From Cocos nucifera (taxonomy: Eukaryota; Streptophyta; Magnoliopsida; Arecales; Arecaceae): 64,000 nt of DNA. The notes beneath the pieces were generated by a model. It ran no database searches and was not told where the DNA came from. It saw nothing but the letters and a program-made list of their open reading frames with translations. This document shows positions 33,641 to 44,418 of this stretch, in pieces. The DNA is taken from NCBI GenBank assembly GCA_006176705.1, contig QRFJ01003335.1, forward strand, positions 62,001 through 126,000, written 5' to 3'. A program made the position numbers and the translations under genes. Each line of letters starts with the position of its first letter. Position 1 is the stretch's first letter.

Positions 33641-34330
33641 TGTTCTAAAGTTTATTTTTTTGGTAAGGTTATTTCATTCCACTTTAATTTCTTAGAGGTT
33701 TAGAAATTATTCTTAGGATTAGCAAGAAACAACATAGTTACCCCTTTAACTGTAATCAATTTTACTTTAGGGCATACAGTGGTCTTGGCTTTGTAATAGA
33801 CCCTAAAGGTGATGGAGATATTTTCTGATCCTTGTTTCATATCAAATCCAGAGATTTGAAGATTAAGAACAAGGCTATCAAGGATACTTTGGTTTGTCAA
33901 GGTTACAAAAAAGTTTGGTCCAACATTGAAGAATACTAGCCCAACAGCTAGACTAGCTTCTACGAGACCTAAGAGTGAATCTACAATGTTCAAGTTTCGG
34001 CAATCCCTTAGGCAACTAGAATAGAAGTGTTCAATCCTTTTCAAGTTAAAGGTTTAATAGCCACTTGAACAAATCCAAGGTGAAGGTATTAAAATTTAGT
34101 CTGAATTTCTTTTAGGTCATCTTGACTCAATAGATGAATTATCTCTTGAGCCGTACTTATGGAGAGAATCTTTTCTATAGCTATAATATAATTAGTACTT
34201 CTAAAATGAAACTTTATCTTATGATATAATTCATTAGCATATAACCTAGGCATTTCCTAATTACTCAGACTATTTTCTAGCTCCTCAAAACTTATAGTAG
34301 TGCATTTTTTAAAGTCATTGTCCTTATATG
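33641..34330 (-). pseudogene. 30K-type viral movement protein of J
   Basis: The frame 34044-33700 holds the core of a caulimovirid movement protein: SLLGLVEASLAVGLVFFNVG, a PNF motif, GFDMKQGSENISITFRVYYK and a hydrophobic strand just before its stop. Upstream, broken frames to about 34330 carry a LYANELYHKIKFHF-type N-terminus. The 30K superfamily forms tubules at plasmodesmata for virus spread. A movement protein points to a plant virus origin, as standard retrotransposons lack one. The gene is split by stops and shifts and has no function now. Confidence 0.65.
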
Positions 34331-34581
34331 ATTAGGTTGCTCACCATCCTCAGGCCTAGTCATGCCTTTAGAATGAGATTAGAGGATACCAATCATACCT
34401 CACCCTCATAAATCCATGACTTACTGACCCTAAACACACACCTATTTGTCGACTAAATCAAACAGGTCCATACTGCATAATGATTGAATAGATGAGAAAT
34501 AAAGCTGTGGGAACAAGTCCGCTGCAAAAACCTCTATATAATTAGACACCAATCCCTTCCTCCTAGTATAAAAAAGAACAA

Positions 34582-34594
34582 GGCTCTAATACTA
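34582..34594 (-). other. Primer binding site of J, tRNA-Met type (decayed)
   Basis: Minus strand TAGTATTAGAGCC, two transitions from TGGTATCAGAGCC, about 250 bp upstream of the movement protein region. Caulimoviruses and copia elements both use this primer. Confidence 0.6.
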
Positions 34595-34611
34595 GATGAT
34601 CTGGGCCTCCG

Positions 34612-37103
34612 TGAAGGAACCAGATCTAGAATTTCATAGATAGATCTTGAAACTTTTTCAAGATCTTGTAGTGAAAGATTTAAATAAATCTAAAATTTAT
34701 TTAAATAATCATGTAAATACCTAGATCTCAAATCTATTACATGATTAAGATATGATATTAAATCAAAAAATTAAAATCAAATAAGAAAGAAAAAGGTTGA
34801 TCAAATCAACCTAGATCTACACTACATCAAATATAGGTATGAAGTTTATATATCAGATCTATTACCTGAGCAAGTTTAGATGTTCTAACTTATTGATCTG
34901 GGCTTGAGGATGAAGTCACGAGCCGCACAAGCATCTGACCACTTGGAGTCATCCACACGAGCCTACGATCTCTGATCTGAAGTTCAATGCAGAAAATCAA
35001 CACAGCATGCTAGTACTGTGCTGATCCTTTTTCGACAGTCGATCCGATGCTTTCTTCTTCGAAATTTGGACTCTCCAAAATATGAGAAGAAAGCTGAGAA
35101 TTTTTGATCTGAGAGTCTCTCAAAAAAAAAACTCAAAAGAAAGGAGGAGAGATTGAAAATAAAACAGCCCAAGAAGAAGACCCTCTTCTTCTTCTCTTTT
35201 CTCTCACCTAGACACCTAGTTTGGTGCCTATGGAACCCCCACACCCAAGGACCTTCTTCCTCTAATTTTTGCACACCCCAAAACTCTTCCAAATCTATGT
35301 ATTTTATGAAAAAAATAGAATAAAATTCATTCAATAAATAGGGAAAAAGAAGAGTCCAAGTTAGGTCAAATTCTCAGATTAGGAATATCTAAACATGGGA
35401 AGCTGTTGGGGCACCCAACTCTTGGGTGCCTCCTCCATAATTTTTGGCATGGACCAGTAAGGGAGGGTGCATAAAAAAGGAGATTATTTTCATGGAATAA
35501 GAGAAGAATTAATTAAAAAAGGGGGCGGCACTGAAGGGAAGATGTTTTGGTCAGCAAGGATTCTATCTCATAGAATCCTAAGCAAAACCAATTTCTTCTT
35601 TGACTTGGTCTTCCACCTAACTTCCAAATATGACTTAGAAGGAGAGAGGAGGCATGGAAATCAAGAAGAAAGAGATTTTCCATGAAAAATATCTAAAAAA
35701 TAGGTATGGAGGCATTGGGACCAAGGTGGCGCAAGGAGATAGGGAGTCCTAGTCACATTAGGACTCCTATTTTGACTTGGTCAAATAAGATCTTTCAACC
35801 AAATAAAATCAAGATTAAACCAACCCAATTAAATAAGGCCCTAACCAATTTAAGGACTTAATTAAATCAAATTAAATCATATTTAATTATAATCTATTTT
35901 CTAATTAAACTAAAAAGTTGAGTTAATCCGAGTCCTAGGTAGACTAGGACTAGTTCTTCCTTGCACTTGGCTTATCCAATAAACTAATTGAACTTGAACC
36001 AATCAAGCCCAAACCAAATCTAATTAAATCATATTTAATTAAACTTAATCTCAGCCTATTAGCTTAATCAAATTAAGCTAATTAGTAATCTAATTGCTAA
36101 TCGATCCTCTGCAACACTTGCATTAGGTTAAACACCAATCGTATTGATTGTTTAAGCCTAGAACGACTCTTAATCGTCGATCAACCATTCGACCAGATTA
36201 TAAGCTCTAATGTGTGTGACCTCATAGGTCTGAGCCTAAGCCAATAGCATAGAAATAAATTTCTATACCAATTAAAGTGACCATCTAGCAATGATATGCG
36301 ACGGCTAGATAGGTCGAAGGTGTAGAACACAATCCTTAGAACCTATGTGGATATAGTTTTCATATAATTCATTCCCTTGACCACAATGCTCGTAGGACAT
36401 ATCAAAGTTTTACTATCAACTCTGATCAAGTTGTCCACATTATATTTCAAAATATCAAATCCATCTGATGGATTACCCTGACCAAGATTTTGCTATATTG
36501 AAATACAGTGATACATTCTTCTCCAACTCTTGGAGTGGTCAATTCCATCTTGATCACACTCCAACTTCACAAGTACTTGACTATGCCCAGAAGCCTTTCA
36601 TTGCTGAATTAGAAATTTAGTTAGTCTGGTATCAAAGTATAATGAGTTGCTTGCAAGTCATTAAGATGATCTCAGATCTAAGGGATACTTATACCTGTAT
36701 TCCATCAGAGACATTCTCGACAGCAGAATTCTTTGGAGTTGGTCACATTCAATGATGATGTACCCATACATCTCATCTGTATGCCATATCAGTATCTCCA
36801 CATATCTTTGTTAAGAGGACAACCAACCTATATGGCATATGGTGACCTATGCTCAATAGATGCTGTCATCCTAATTAACAGCCTATCATTTGGTCGTGAA
36901 CAAATTTAAAGACAAATCGATAAATCCTCTCTTTATCGAAACTAAATAGTCCTAAGAACTTCATCACAACAATGGAGTTCATTAGAAGATGTAAACTTAT
37001 GATGAGAAAAAATGCTAAATTATTTTTCATTAATTAATAAATTAATTACGATATCTCAATCTTCAACAGACTGATGATTGACTTTGGAACATAATTTCCA
37101 GCA
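34612..37103 (-). repeat. 3' LTR of copia D
   Basis: 2492 bp from TGAAGGAACCAGATC to ATTTCCAGCA (plus orientation). Its first 140 bp match 57799-57941, the remnant of the 5' LTR. No genuine ORF. A/T-rich middle. Confidence 0.85.
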
Positions 37104-37120
37104 ACTCCTACTTCTCCTAA
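37104..37120 (-). other. Polypurine tract of D
   Basis: Minus strand TTAGGAGAAGTAGGAGT directly precedes the 3' LTR. Confidence 0.75.
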
Positions 37121-37124
37121 AGCC

Positions 37125-37680
37125 ACTCAGCACAGTATCTAATACCCATCTTTGACTTATGATTGTCGAACTCCTTGATTGCCAGGGCTTTAGTGAAGGG
37201 GTCGGCTAGGTTCTTCTTTTCATCAATCTTTTGAAGGTCGACATCACCATGATCTACGATCTCACAGACCAAATGGAAGCGGCACAGAATGTGCTTTGTT
37301 CACTGGTGTGCCTTTGGCTCCTTTGCTTGAGCTATGGCGCCAGTGCTGTCGTAGTAGAGCAGGATTGGACCATCAATGAAGGATGCTACTCTAAGCTCGG
37401 TGATGAACTTTTTCAATCATACAGCTTTTTTTACTACATCTGATGCTACCATATACTCTGCTTCACAAACAGAGTCAGCCACTATATGCTGCTTGGAACT
37501 TTTCCAGTAGATGACTCCACCATTTAGAGTAAAGATAAACTTCGACAAACTTTTACTATCATCATGATCAGATTAAAAGCTAGAGTTTGTAAACCCCACA
37601 AGCTTCAGATCTAACTCACCATAAATCAATCATTGGTCCTTAGTATTTCTCAAATACTTAAGGATGATTTTAACCACCTT
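37125..37680 (-). pseudogene. pol: Copia RNase H of D
   Basis: Minus-strand translation of this stretch follows the copia RNase H plan: the region around 37490-37430 encodes SVCEAEYMVASD-like catalytic sequence, then an LLYYDSTGAIAQ-like strand near 37360, a HILCRFHLV-like His region near 37290 and the tail ADPFTKALAIKEFDNHKS near 37190-37150. The enzyme degrades the RNA strand during cDNA synthesis. Stops and small indels break the frame. The plus-strand frame at 37231-37443 is a shadow of it. Confidence 0.75.
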
Positions 37681-38819
37681 CTAGTGATTTTCTTCAGGGT
37701 CAGACTGGTATCTACTCACTACTCCTAGTGAGTATGCCATGTTTGGTCTCATACATGTCATTGCATATATAATAGATCCCACTGTCGAAGCATATGGAAT
37801 TCTACTTATACGCTCTCTCTCTTCAGGAGTTGTGAGACAATCCTTCTTAGAGAGAGAAATTTCTTGGCCTATTGAAAGATAGCCCTTTTTAGAATTCTCC
37901 ATGTTGAACCTCTTCAGTATAATTTCTATGTATGTGGATTAGGATATACCAAGTATCATTTTAGATCTATTCCTATGGATCTTCATCCCTAGGATGTAGG
38001 ATGCTTCATCCAAGTCCTTCATGGAGAACGGTGATGACAATCGGACTTTTATTCCTTGTAGTGCAGGAACACCATTTCCGATTAAGAGAATAACGTCCAT
38101 ATACAAAATAAGGAATACCACTACTGGACCATTTTCTCATTTGTAAATGTGGAGTTCTTCTCCATTCTTAACGAAGCCATACGTATTGATCATATTCAAA
38201 ATGCATGTTCCAACTCCGAGATGCCTACTTCAATCCATAAATGGATCTCTGAAGCTTGCACAACTTGGGCTCATCTATGGAAGTGAACCCTTCAGATTGT
38301 ATCATATACATCTCTTAGATTAGCTCTCCATTTAGAAAAGCTGTCTTCACATCCATCTGTCAGATCTCATAGTCTAGATGAGCAGCAATGGCAAGCATGA
38401 TCGGAATGGACCTGAGCATTTTCATAGGAGAGAACGTCTCATCATGATCAGTACCATAACATTGATGATACCCTTAGCAACCAGATGGGCTCTATAGGTC
38501 TCCATCTTTTCGTCTGTGCCCCTCTTCCTTTTGAAGATCCATTTACACCCAATGGATTTAACCACTTTAGGTGGGTCAACTAATATCCATACATCATTGA
38601 CCTTCATCGAATCTATTTTGGATCTCATGGCTTCTAGCCATTTCTCAGAGTCGGATCTCTACATCGCATCCATATAAGTAATCAGATCCTCATCATTCTC
38701 ATCGAGTTCAATGGGATCACCATCCTGGATCAAGAATCCATAGTATCTATCCGAATGGTGGGGTACTCTATCGGATCGCCTTAATGGTGTGGGTTCACTA
38801 GGCTTCGGATCTGATCTGA
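37681..38819 (-). pseudogene. pol: Copia reverse transcriptase of D
   Basis: Pieces in order: NDVWILVDPPKVVKSIGCKW (38422-38628), KWIFKRKRGTDEKMETYRAH, a QMDVKTAF-equivalent region near 38340, then FLILYMDVILLIGNGVPALQ (about 38121), where the catalytic YVDD has become YMDV, so the second Asp is lost, then FSMKDLDEASYILGMKIHRN and ISRIPYASTVGSIIYAMTCM. The upstream edge is cut by element H at 38824; DQIRSDPKPSEPTPLRRSDR is the last D sequence before it. Dead enzyme. Confidence 0.85.
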
Positions 38820-38824
38820 TCAAA
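38820..38824 (+). repeat. Target site duplication of H, left
   Basis: TCAAA, repeated at 44414-44418. Confidence 0.85.
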
Positions 38825-39440
38825 TGTGAGCTCAAAAGTGGCACTTTCAAGCCTTAAAAATATGAGAAGATAGGTCATGAAAAGATGAAAGTGAGTCGAA
38901 AGAAGAATCAGTCTCAATAGTAAAGTTTAGAAATTGGATCGGCTCACATTGAGATTAAGCTGACTCAATTGGGAACTAGATCGACTCAGTCCAGAACTAG
39001 GTCGGCTAGGTCTCAGAGAAAAATTCAGATAGAGAGCAGCATTTTTAGACTGTTAGCATGGTACACAACTGGGTCAGCTCAATTTGGGACTGAGCCGACC
39101 CAGTCGTAGGTTAGCTAGCTCAGTTTGAAACTGGGCCGGCTCAATTTTTATGGGTTATTATTTTATATATGTGGATTGTTTGAATTTGAGAAGTTTTTCT
39201 ATGAGCTTGCGCTTGATCCTTTGTAAAGTATATATACTGAAAATAGGTCAAGGTTGTAAGTATGTTGAAATGTGCTGAATAAAAACTCTTTTCTTTCAAA
39301 AATCTCTTCCTCTCTTCTTCTCTATTCCTTAATTTATTTGATCATGCTTTCGTAGAGATCTCTAAGAAGTACTTTCTTATTGCTTGGCTAATCACCAGCG
39401 GTCATGCCGATCCATGTGGAAAGAGTGCATATTTCCAACA
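38825..39440 (+). repeat. 5' LTR of H
   Basis: 616 bp, TGTGAGCTC ... TTTCCAACA. Contains degenerate units of about 24-34 bp with GGCTCAG/CTGAGCC palindromic elements (38935-39150), a TATA box (GTATATATACTG, 39228-39239) and AATAAA at 39278-39283. Confidence 0.9.
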
Positions 39441-39442
39441 TT

Positions 39443-39456
39443 TGGTATTAGAGTGG
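39443..39456 (+). other. Primer binding site of H
   Basis: TGGTATTAGAGTGG, a decayed initiator-Met primer site, 2 bp after the LTR. Confidence 0.8.
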
Positions 39457-39707
39457 TGTTGCATGAAAGGAAGGAAGACACCTAGGATTTTCTCCATCCA
39501 AGATTTGTTGCACCAGGTTTTATCCTAAAACTTCTAGTTTACTTTATGGTTGTCTCTAGATTGAGGTGGAGATTGTTATATGGAGGAATGGTGATGCAGA
39601 AGTTTGAAAAGAGGACCTAAGGCTAGTTAGATCTTCTATGAAGGATAGTTTTACTGGTGTGTGATCATGAAGGATGTTAGGGATCTGTTCTTGACTTGTT
39701 TGAAGTC

Positions 39708-40541
39708 ATGGGATCAAGTGGATTTAAGATGGATTTTGAGAAGTTCGACAGCAAGAGAAACTTTATCGTATGGCAGCAAAGAGTAAAAGACTTGTTGGTT
39801 CAGTAGAGGATCTACAAGATCTTGACAAAAAAAAGATCAAAAAAGATCAGTACTGAGGATTGGAAAGAGCTGGAGGAAATTGCTTTTAGCATAATTCGGA
39901 TGTGCTTGGCCGATCTAGTTTTACCTAAGGTTTGCACAGAAACTACGACAAAGGGGCTCTAGGAGAGACTAGAGAACACATACATGGGGAAGAACATGAC
40001 GAACCAGCTGTAGTTGAAGAAATAGTTGTATAGTCTGAGGATGCCCAAAGGTGGAGATCTTGTTGCACATATCCAAAGGTTCAATCAGGTGTGTTCTGAG
40101 GTGATGAGTTTGGATGTGAAAATCGATGAGGAAGATCAAGCATTACTGCTATTATGTTCTCTCACAGGTTCTTATGATGGTCTCATAACAACTCTAGTTT
40201 ATGGGAAGGAGATCCTAAACTATGAAGAGGTTGTTGGTGTGCTCAGATCAAATGAGCAAAGGGAGAAGATCTGCAAGGGAAATCCTAAGCCTAAGATCTT
40301 GGCTGTGAATGAAAGACAAGGAAGATAAAAAATGAAGATAAGAGAGAAATCCAAGGGCAGGTCAAAGTCTCACGATCAGAGGAAGATGACATTGAAATGT
40401 TATAAATGTCATCAGCCTGGACACCTGAGGAGAGATTGTCTCCTTTTGAGATCAAAAAAAGGAAAGGTCGGCAAGGGAGATGATACAGCTTCTATGAGTA
40501 GTGGAGAAGATCTGCTAGTTGTATCAGATGGATCCACATAG
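39708..40541 (+). pseudogene. gag: Copia gag of H
   Basis: The ATG at 39708 begins MGSSGFKMDFEKFDSKRNF, followed by VWQQRVKDLL and EDWKELEEIAFSIIRMCLAD, then MYSLRMPKGGDLVAHIQRFN and SLTGSYDGLITTLVYGKEIL (UBN2-type capsid). A zinc knuckle CYKCHQPGHLRRDC lies at 40398-40439 for RNA binding. In-frame stops at 39804, 39960, 40011, 40023 and 40326 break it; four are TAG at positions where Gln or Trp is expected. Confidence 0.88.
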
Positions 40542-40960
40542 TACGATACTATGTAGATATTAAATTTAGCATGCTCGCACCATTATACTTCTCATTGGGA
40601 GTGGTTTGCTATCTACTAGAAGGTTGATGGTAGAAGTGTCAGCCTTAGAGATGATCACCCATGCAAAGTCGCTGGAATTGACTCTATCAAGATGAGAATG
40701 TATGATGGAATCATTCGTACATTATCAAATGTCAGGCATGTACCGGAGTTGAAAAAGAATTTGATTTCTTTGAGCTACTTGGAGGAGCAGGATTATGCTT
40801 TTAGTAGCCAGGCTGGGAGTGGATGTCTGAAAATTTTTAAGAAAGCTTTGGTGGTGATGAGAGGTAAAAGACTGAGCAATAATATTTACAGAATGGAAGG
40901 CTCAGTAGTAAATGATAGTACGGAGGTGCTAGCAATGGTATAGGAGGAGCAGATTTTATA
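40542..40960 (+). pseudogene. pol: Copia protease region of H
   Basis: After gag the translation gives a W-to-stop changed 'ILNLACSHHYTSHWEWFAIY' segment, where DTACSHH-type catalytic sequence is expected (Asp now Asn), then VRHVPELKKNLISLSYLEEQ and GCLKIFKKALVVMRGKRLSN. This is the aspartic protease and the lead-in to integrase. Stops occur at both ends. Confidence 0.75.
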
Positions 40961-42030
40961 TTAGCTATGACACTATCGGATGGGTCATATGAGTGACCGT
41001 GGGCTCACAGAACTAAGCAGAAGAGATATGATCCTAGTTCTGAAGAAGAAGGGCACAGATCTTTGTGAGTCATGTATCTTTGGCAAATAGCATAGGATGA
41101 AGTTTGCCAGAAGTACCAAGCATAGCAAGGGAGTGCTGGATTTAGTGCACTCGGATGTGTAGGGACCAGCTCCTATATCAGCTAGAGGTGGGGCAAAATA
41201 CTTTATTATTTTTATTGATGATTTCTTAAGGAAGGTATGGATTTATCTGATCAAAGAAAAATCAGAGGTGTTTGCTCGGTTCAGAGCCTGAAAAGCTGAA
41301 GTAAAGAAGGAGTCAGAAAGATAGGTAAAGTATTTGAGGTCAGATAATGGAGGAGAGTATACTAGCCTGGAGTTCAGAAGGTACTGTGAGGAAAATGGCG
41401 TCAAATGCCATTACACAGTGAGGATGACTCCCTAGCAGATTGGTGTCACAGAGAAGATGAACCGGACACTGATCGAGAAGGCACGGAGTTTGAGGCTGCA
41501 GACATCACTCCTAAAGTCCTTTTGGGGTGATGCACTAACTTTTTCTTATTTTCTTGTGAACAGGTCCCCTCATTATAAGCTGAATGGAGGCATTCTAGAA
41601 GAGATCTAGGGTGGAAAGAATGTGGAGCTTAGCCACCTGAAAGTCTTCGATTGCATAGCCTATGCAAATGTGGAGGCAATCGAGAGGAGCCAATTGGATC
41701 CAAAATCTTAAAAGATGACATTCATAGGATATCCACAAGAAGTCAAGGGATACCTACTGTGGGACTTTAAGGCACAGAAGTCAGTGATCAGCAAGAATGT
41801 TATCTTTGATGAGAAGAGCATCTTAAGGAGGTCTGGGATAGATGAAACTAAAAAAACAAAGGTGAATAGCGGTGGCCAGTCAGAGAATGATGGCATGCAG
41901 GTTACATCAACTAATAGAAGTGTTCCTGTTAAGGTGGAGACAGGCAGAAAAGTATTATCTCAGATTGAAAATCAGCATGCAGGGTCGGTAGTTCAGACAG
42001 ATATGTAGGAGCAGCCACAGACATCAGGCA
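40961..42030 (+). pseudogene. pol: Copia integrase of H
   Basis: Gag-pre-integrase LWHYRMGHMSDRGLTELSRR (Trp changed to stop), then HSDV-stop-GPAPISARGG with the first catalytic Asp near 41152, YLRSDNGGEYTSLEFRRYCE with the second near 41342, and GVTEKMNRTLIEKARSL with the Glu near 41455. The C-terminal region continues through RSQLDPKS and MTFIGYPQEVKGYLLWDFKA. The triad D-D-E is still readable but at least eight stops intervene. Confidence 0.88.
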
Positions 42031-42035
42031 GAGAT

Positions 42036-43700
42036 GTGTCAGTGGAAGTAGCTTTGCACAAGCCCCAGCATACTATTAGGAGATCGGTCAGATATGGCAT
42101 TGATGAGGTTATCTTCTATGCACTCATCACTGCTAATGAAGATCTAAAGAATTATGCAGAGGCCATGGGGAGTGAGGATCATGATTCATGGATGCAGACC
42201 ATGATGGAGGAGATGGAATCACTTAAGAAGAATCAGACATGACAGTTGATGGATCTTCCAGAGGGTGTTTAACCTGTTGGCTCAAAGTAGGTGTTCACAA
42301 AGAAAGAAGTACCTTCAGAACAAGGTGGAGTTAGATTCAAGCCAAGACTGGTAGCAAAGGGATACTCACAAAGGGAAGGGATTGATTATACGTAAATTTT
42401 CTCTCCTATGGTGCATCATAGATCTATTCGAGTTTTGCTATCACTGGTGGCACAACATAACATGGAATTGTAACAGATGGATGTAAAGACAGCCTTCCTT
42501 CATGGGACCTTGGAGGAAAGAATCTACATGAAGCAGTCTGATGGTTTCATGGAGATGGGATAGGAAGAAAAGGTGTGTTTACTCAGGAAGTCTTTGTATA
42601 GCTTGAAACAATCCCCTCGTTAGTGGTATCGAAGGTTTGATAGCTTTGTCTTAAGCCTGGGTTTCAGCAGATGTAAACATGATTGTTGTGTCTACGTCAA
42701 GGATGTAGATGAGGAGGATGTCCTGTACCTATTATTGTATATAGATGATATGCTTATAGCCAGTAGCAGCATGGATGCTGTGAAAAGATTAAAAAGGGTA
42801 TTATCATCTGAATTTGAGATGAAAGATTTGGATCAAACTGAGAAAATTCTTGGAATAGAGATTTGCAGAGATAGGTGCAAAGGAGTGCTCCATTTGTCAT
42901 AAGAAAAGTATGTCCAGAAGGTTCTGGAGAGGTTTAGAATGGAGAAGGCCAAACCTACAGAGACGCCATTGCTGAGCTGTATGTCTCTCTCCAAGTTACA
43001 GTGCCTCTAATTAGAAAAGGAGAGAGAGAACATGAAATGAGTCTCTTATGTAAATGCTATAGGCAGTGTGATGTTCATTATGGTGTGCTGTAGACCAGAT
43101 ATAGCACATGCTGTGAGCACGGTTAGTAGATACATGGCTAACCCTGGAAAGGAACACTAGAAAGCATTGAAATGGATATTGAGATATCTGCATGAAATAA
43201 AAAATTATGGTTTGGTATTTGGTGGGCAACCGGGAGGATTTGGAGAATAATTTGTGAAGATGTGTGAAGATTCAGGTCCTTTGGAAGGATTTGTTGATGC
43301 AAATTATGCTAGTGATCTTGATACAAGGAGGTCTACTATTGGATACCTCTTCTATGTATATGGTGGATCGGTGTCTTAGAGATCAACCCTTCAATCAATC
43401 ACGGCCATGTCTACATAGAGGTTGAGTATATTGGGATAACAGAGGTTGCAAAGGAAGACCTTTGGCTTAGGAGGCTGATTGATGAGTAGAGGGTGGAGCA
43501 GAGAAAGGTTACACTATTCAGTGATGGTCAGAGTGCTCTGTTATTGACACAAAACCCAGTCTATCATGCGCACACAAAGCATATAGACATGAGGTACCAC
43601 AGAATCTGAGAGCTGATAGAGAAAGATAAAGTGAAACTAATGAAGGTCCATACTAAGGAGAACCAGTCTGATGCACTCACGAAGGTACTCCCCAAAGACA
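42036..43700 (+). pseudogene. pol: Copia reverse transcriptase and RNase H of H
   Basis: Order: NYAEAMGSEDHDSWMQTMME, RFKPRLVAKGYSQREGIDYT, QMDVKTAFLHGTLEERIYMK, LRKSLYSLKQSPR, then YIDD at 42738-42749 (LLLYIDDMLIASSSMDAVKR), SEFEMKDLDQTEKILGIEIC and NAIGSVMFIMVCCRPDIAHA. RNase H: GFVDANYASDLDTRRSTIGY near 43289, then a broken tail. More than ten stops, mainly at Trp and Gln codons. Confidence 0.9.
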
Positions 43701-43780
43701 GCTTTTAGAGATGTGTGGCACGGATGGATCTGTTGAGAAGAGATGAGTTCACAAGGACTTAGAAGCACCAAGATGAAAAA

Positions 43781-44413
43781 TGTGAGCTCAGAAGTGGCAC
43801 TCCCAAGTCTTGAAAATATGAGAAGATAGGTCATGAGAAGACGGGAGCGAGTCGGAAGAAGAATCAGTCTCAATAGTAAAGTTCAAAAACTGAACCGGCT
43901 CATTCTGAGACTGAGCTGGCTCAGTTGGAAATTGGGTTGGCTCAGTTCAGAACTAGATCGGCTAGGTCTCAGAGAAAAATTAAGATAGAGAGCAGCATTT
44001 TCGGACTATTAGCATGGTACACAACTGGGTTGGCACAGTCCCTTGGTCAGCTTAGTCTAGGACTGAGCCGACCCAATCGCTGGTTAGTCGGCTCGGTCTG
44101 AAACTAGGCCGGCTCAATTTTCATGGGTTATTATTTTATGTATGTGAATTGTTTGGGTTTGCAGAGTTTGTCTATGAGTTTGGGCTTGACCCTTTGTAAA
44201 GTACATATACTAGAAATAGGTCAAGGTTGTAAGTGCGCTGAAATGTGCTGAATAAAAGCTCTTTTCTCTCGAAAATCTCTTCTTCTCTTCTTCTCTATTT
44301 CTGGATTTATTTGATCATGCTTTCGTAGAGATCTCTAAGAAGTACTTTCTTGTTGCTTGGCTAATCACCAGTGGCCATGCCAATCCGTGTGGGAAGAGTG
44401 CATATTTCCAACA
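43781..44413 (+). repeat. 3' LTR of H
   Basis: 633 bp, TGTGAGCTCAGAAGTGGCAC ... TTTCCAACA; matches 38825-39440 with many substitutions and small indels. AATAAA near 44252. Confidence 0.9.
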
Positions 44414-44418
44414 TCAAA
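44414..44418 (+). repeat. Target site duplication of H, right
   Basis: TCAAA, equal to 38820-38824. Confidence 0.85.

Larger units (their letters stand above)
27546..34611 (-). mobile_element. J: LTR-bounded element with pararetrovirus-like MP-CP-PR genes
   Basis: From right to left: 15 bp of a putative 5' LTR, a tRNA-Met-type PBS (34582-34594), a leader, movement protein, capsid with zinc knuckle, protease, one extra ORF, an A-rich PPT (29774-29809) and a putative 3' LTR (27546-29773). The coding order and domains resemble Caulimoviridae, petuvirus type, but no reverse transcriptase or RNase H is present and all frames are broken. It may be a degraded endogenous virus with terminal repeats or a non-autonomous retrotransposon carrying virus genes. 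Confidence 0.6.
38825..44413 (+). mobile_element. Ty1/copia element H, inserted in D
   Basis: Full-length structure with both LTRs (38825-39440, 43781-44413), PBS, gag, protease, integrase, RT, RNase H and 5-bp target duplication TCAAA. It belongs to a different copia lineage from A, C and D, closer to Tnt1-like elements by its gag knuckle and YIDD. More than 25 in-frame stops and LTRs that differ at many positions show an old insertion. Confidence 0.93.

Noticed and set aside
27540..34611. An expressed endogenous virus
   Set aside because: No RT, and movement protein, capsid and linker frames are broken many times; no infectious potential can be seen.
34612..37103. That the LTR at 34612 is the 5' LTR of J, since a PBS lies 17 bp away
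   Set aside because: The right side of this LTR has a PPT and copia RNase H of D, and its end matches the D remnant at 57799. The PBS of D is at 57784. The 17-bp distance is better explained by D having inserted just inside the J repeat.
37231..37443. A plus-strand 70-codon frame in D
   Set aside because: It is the reverse of the D RNase H coding sequence.
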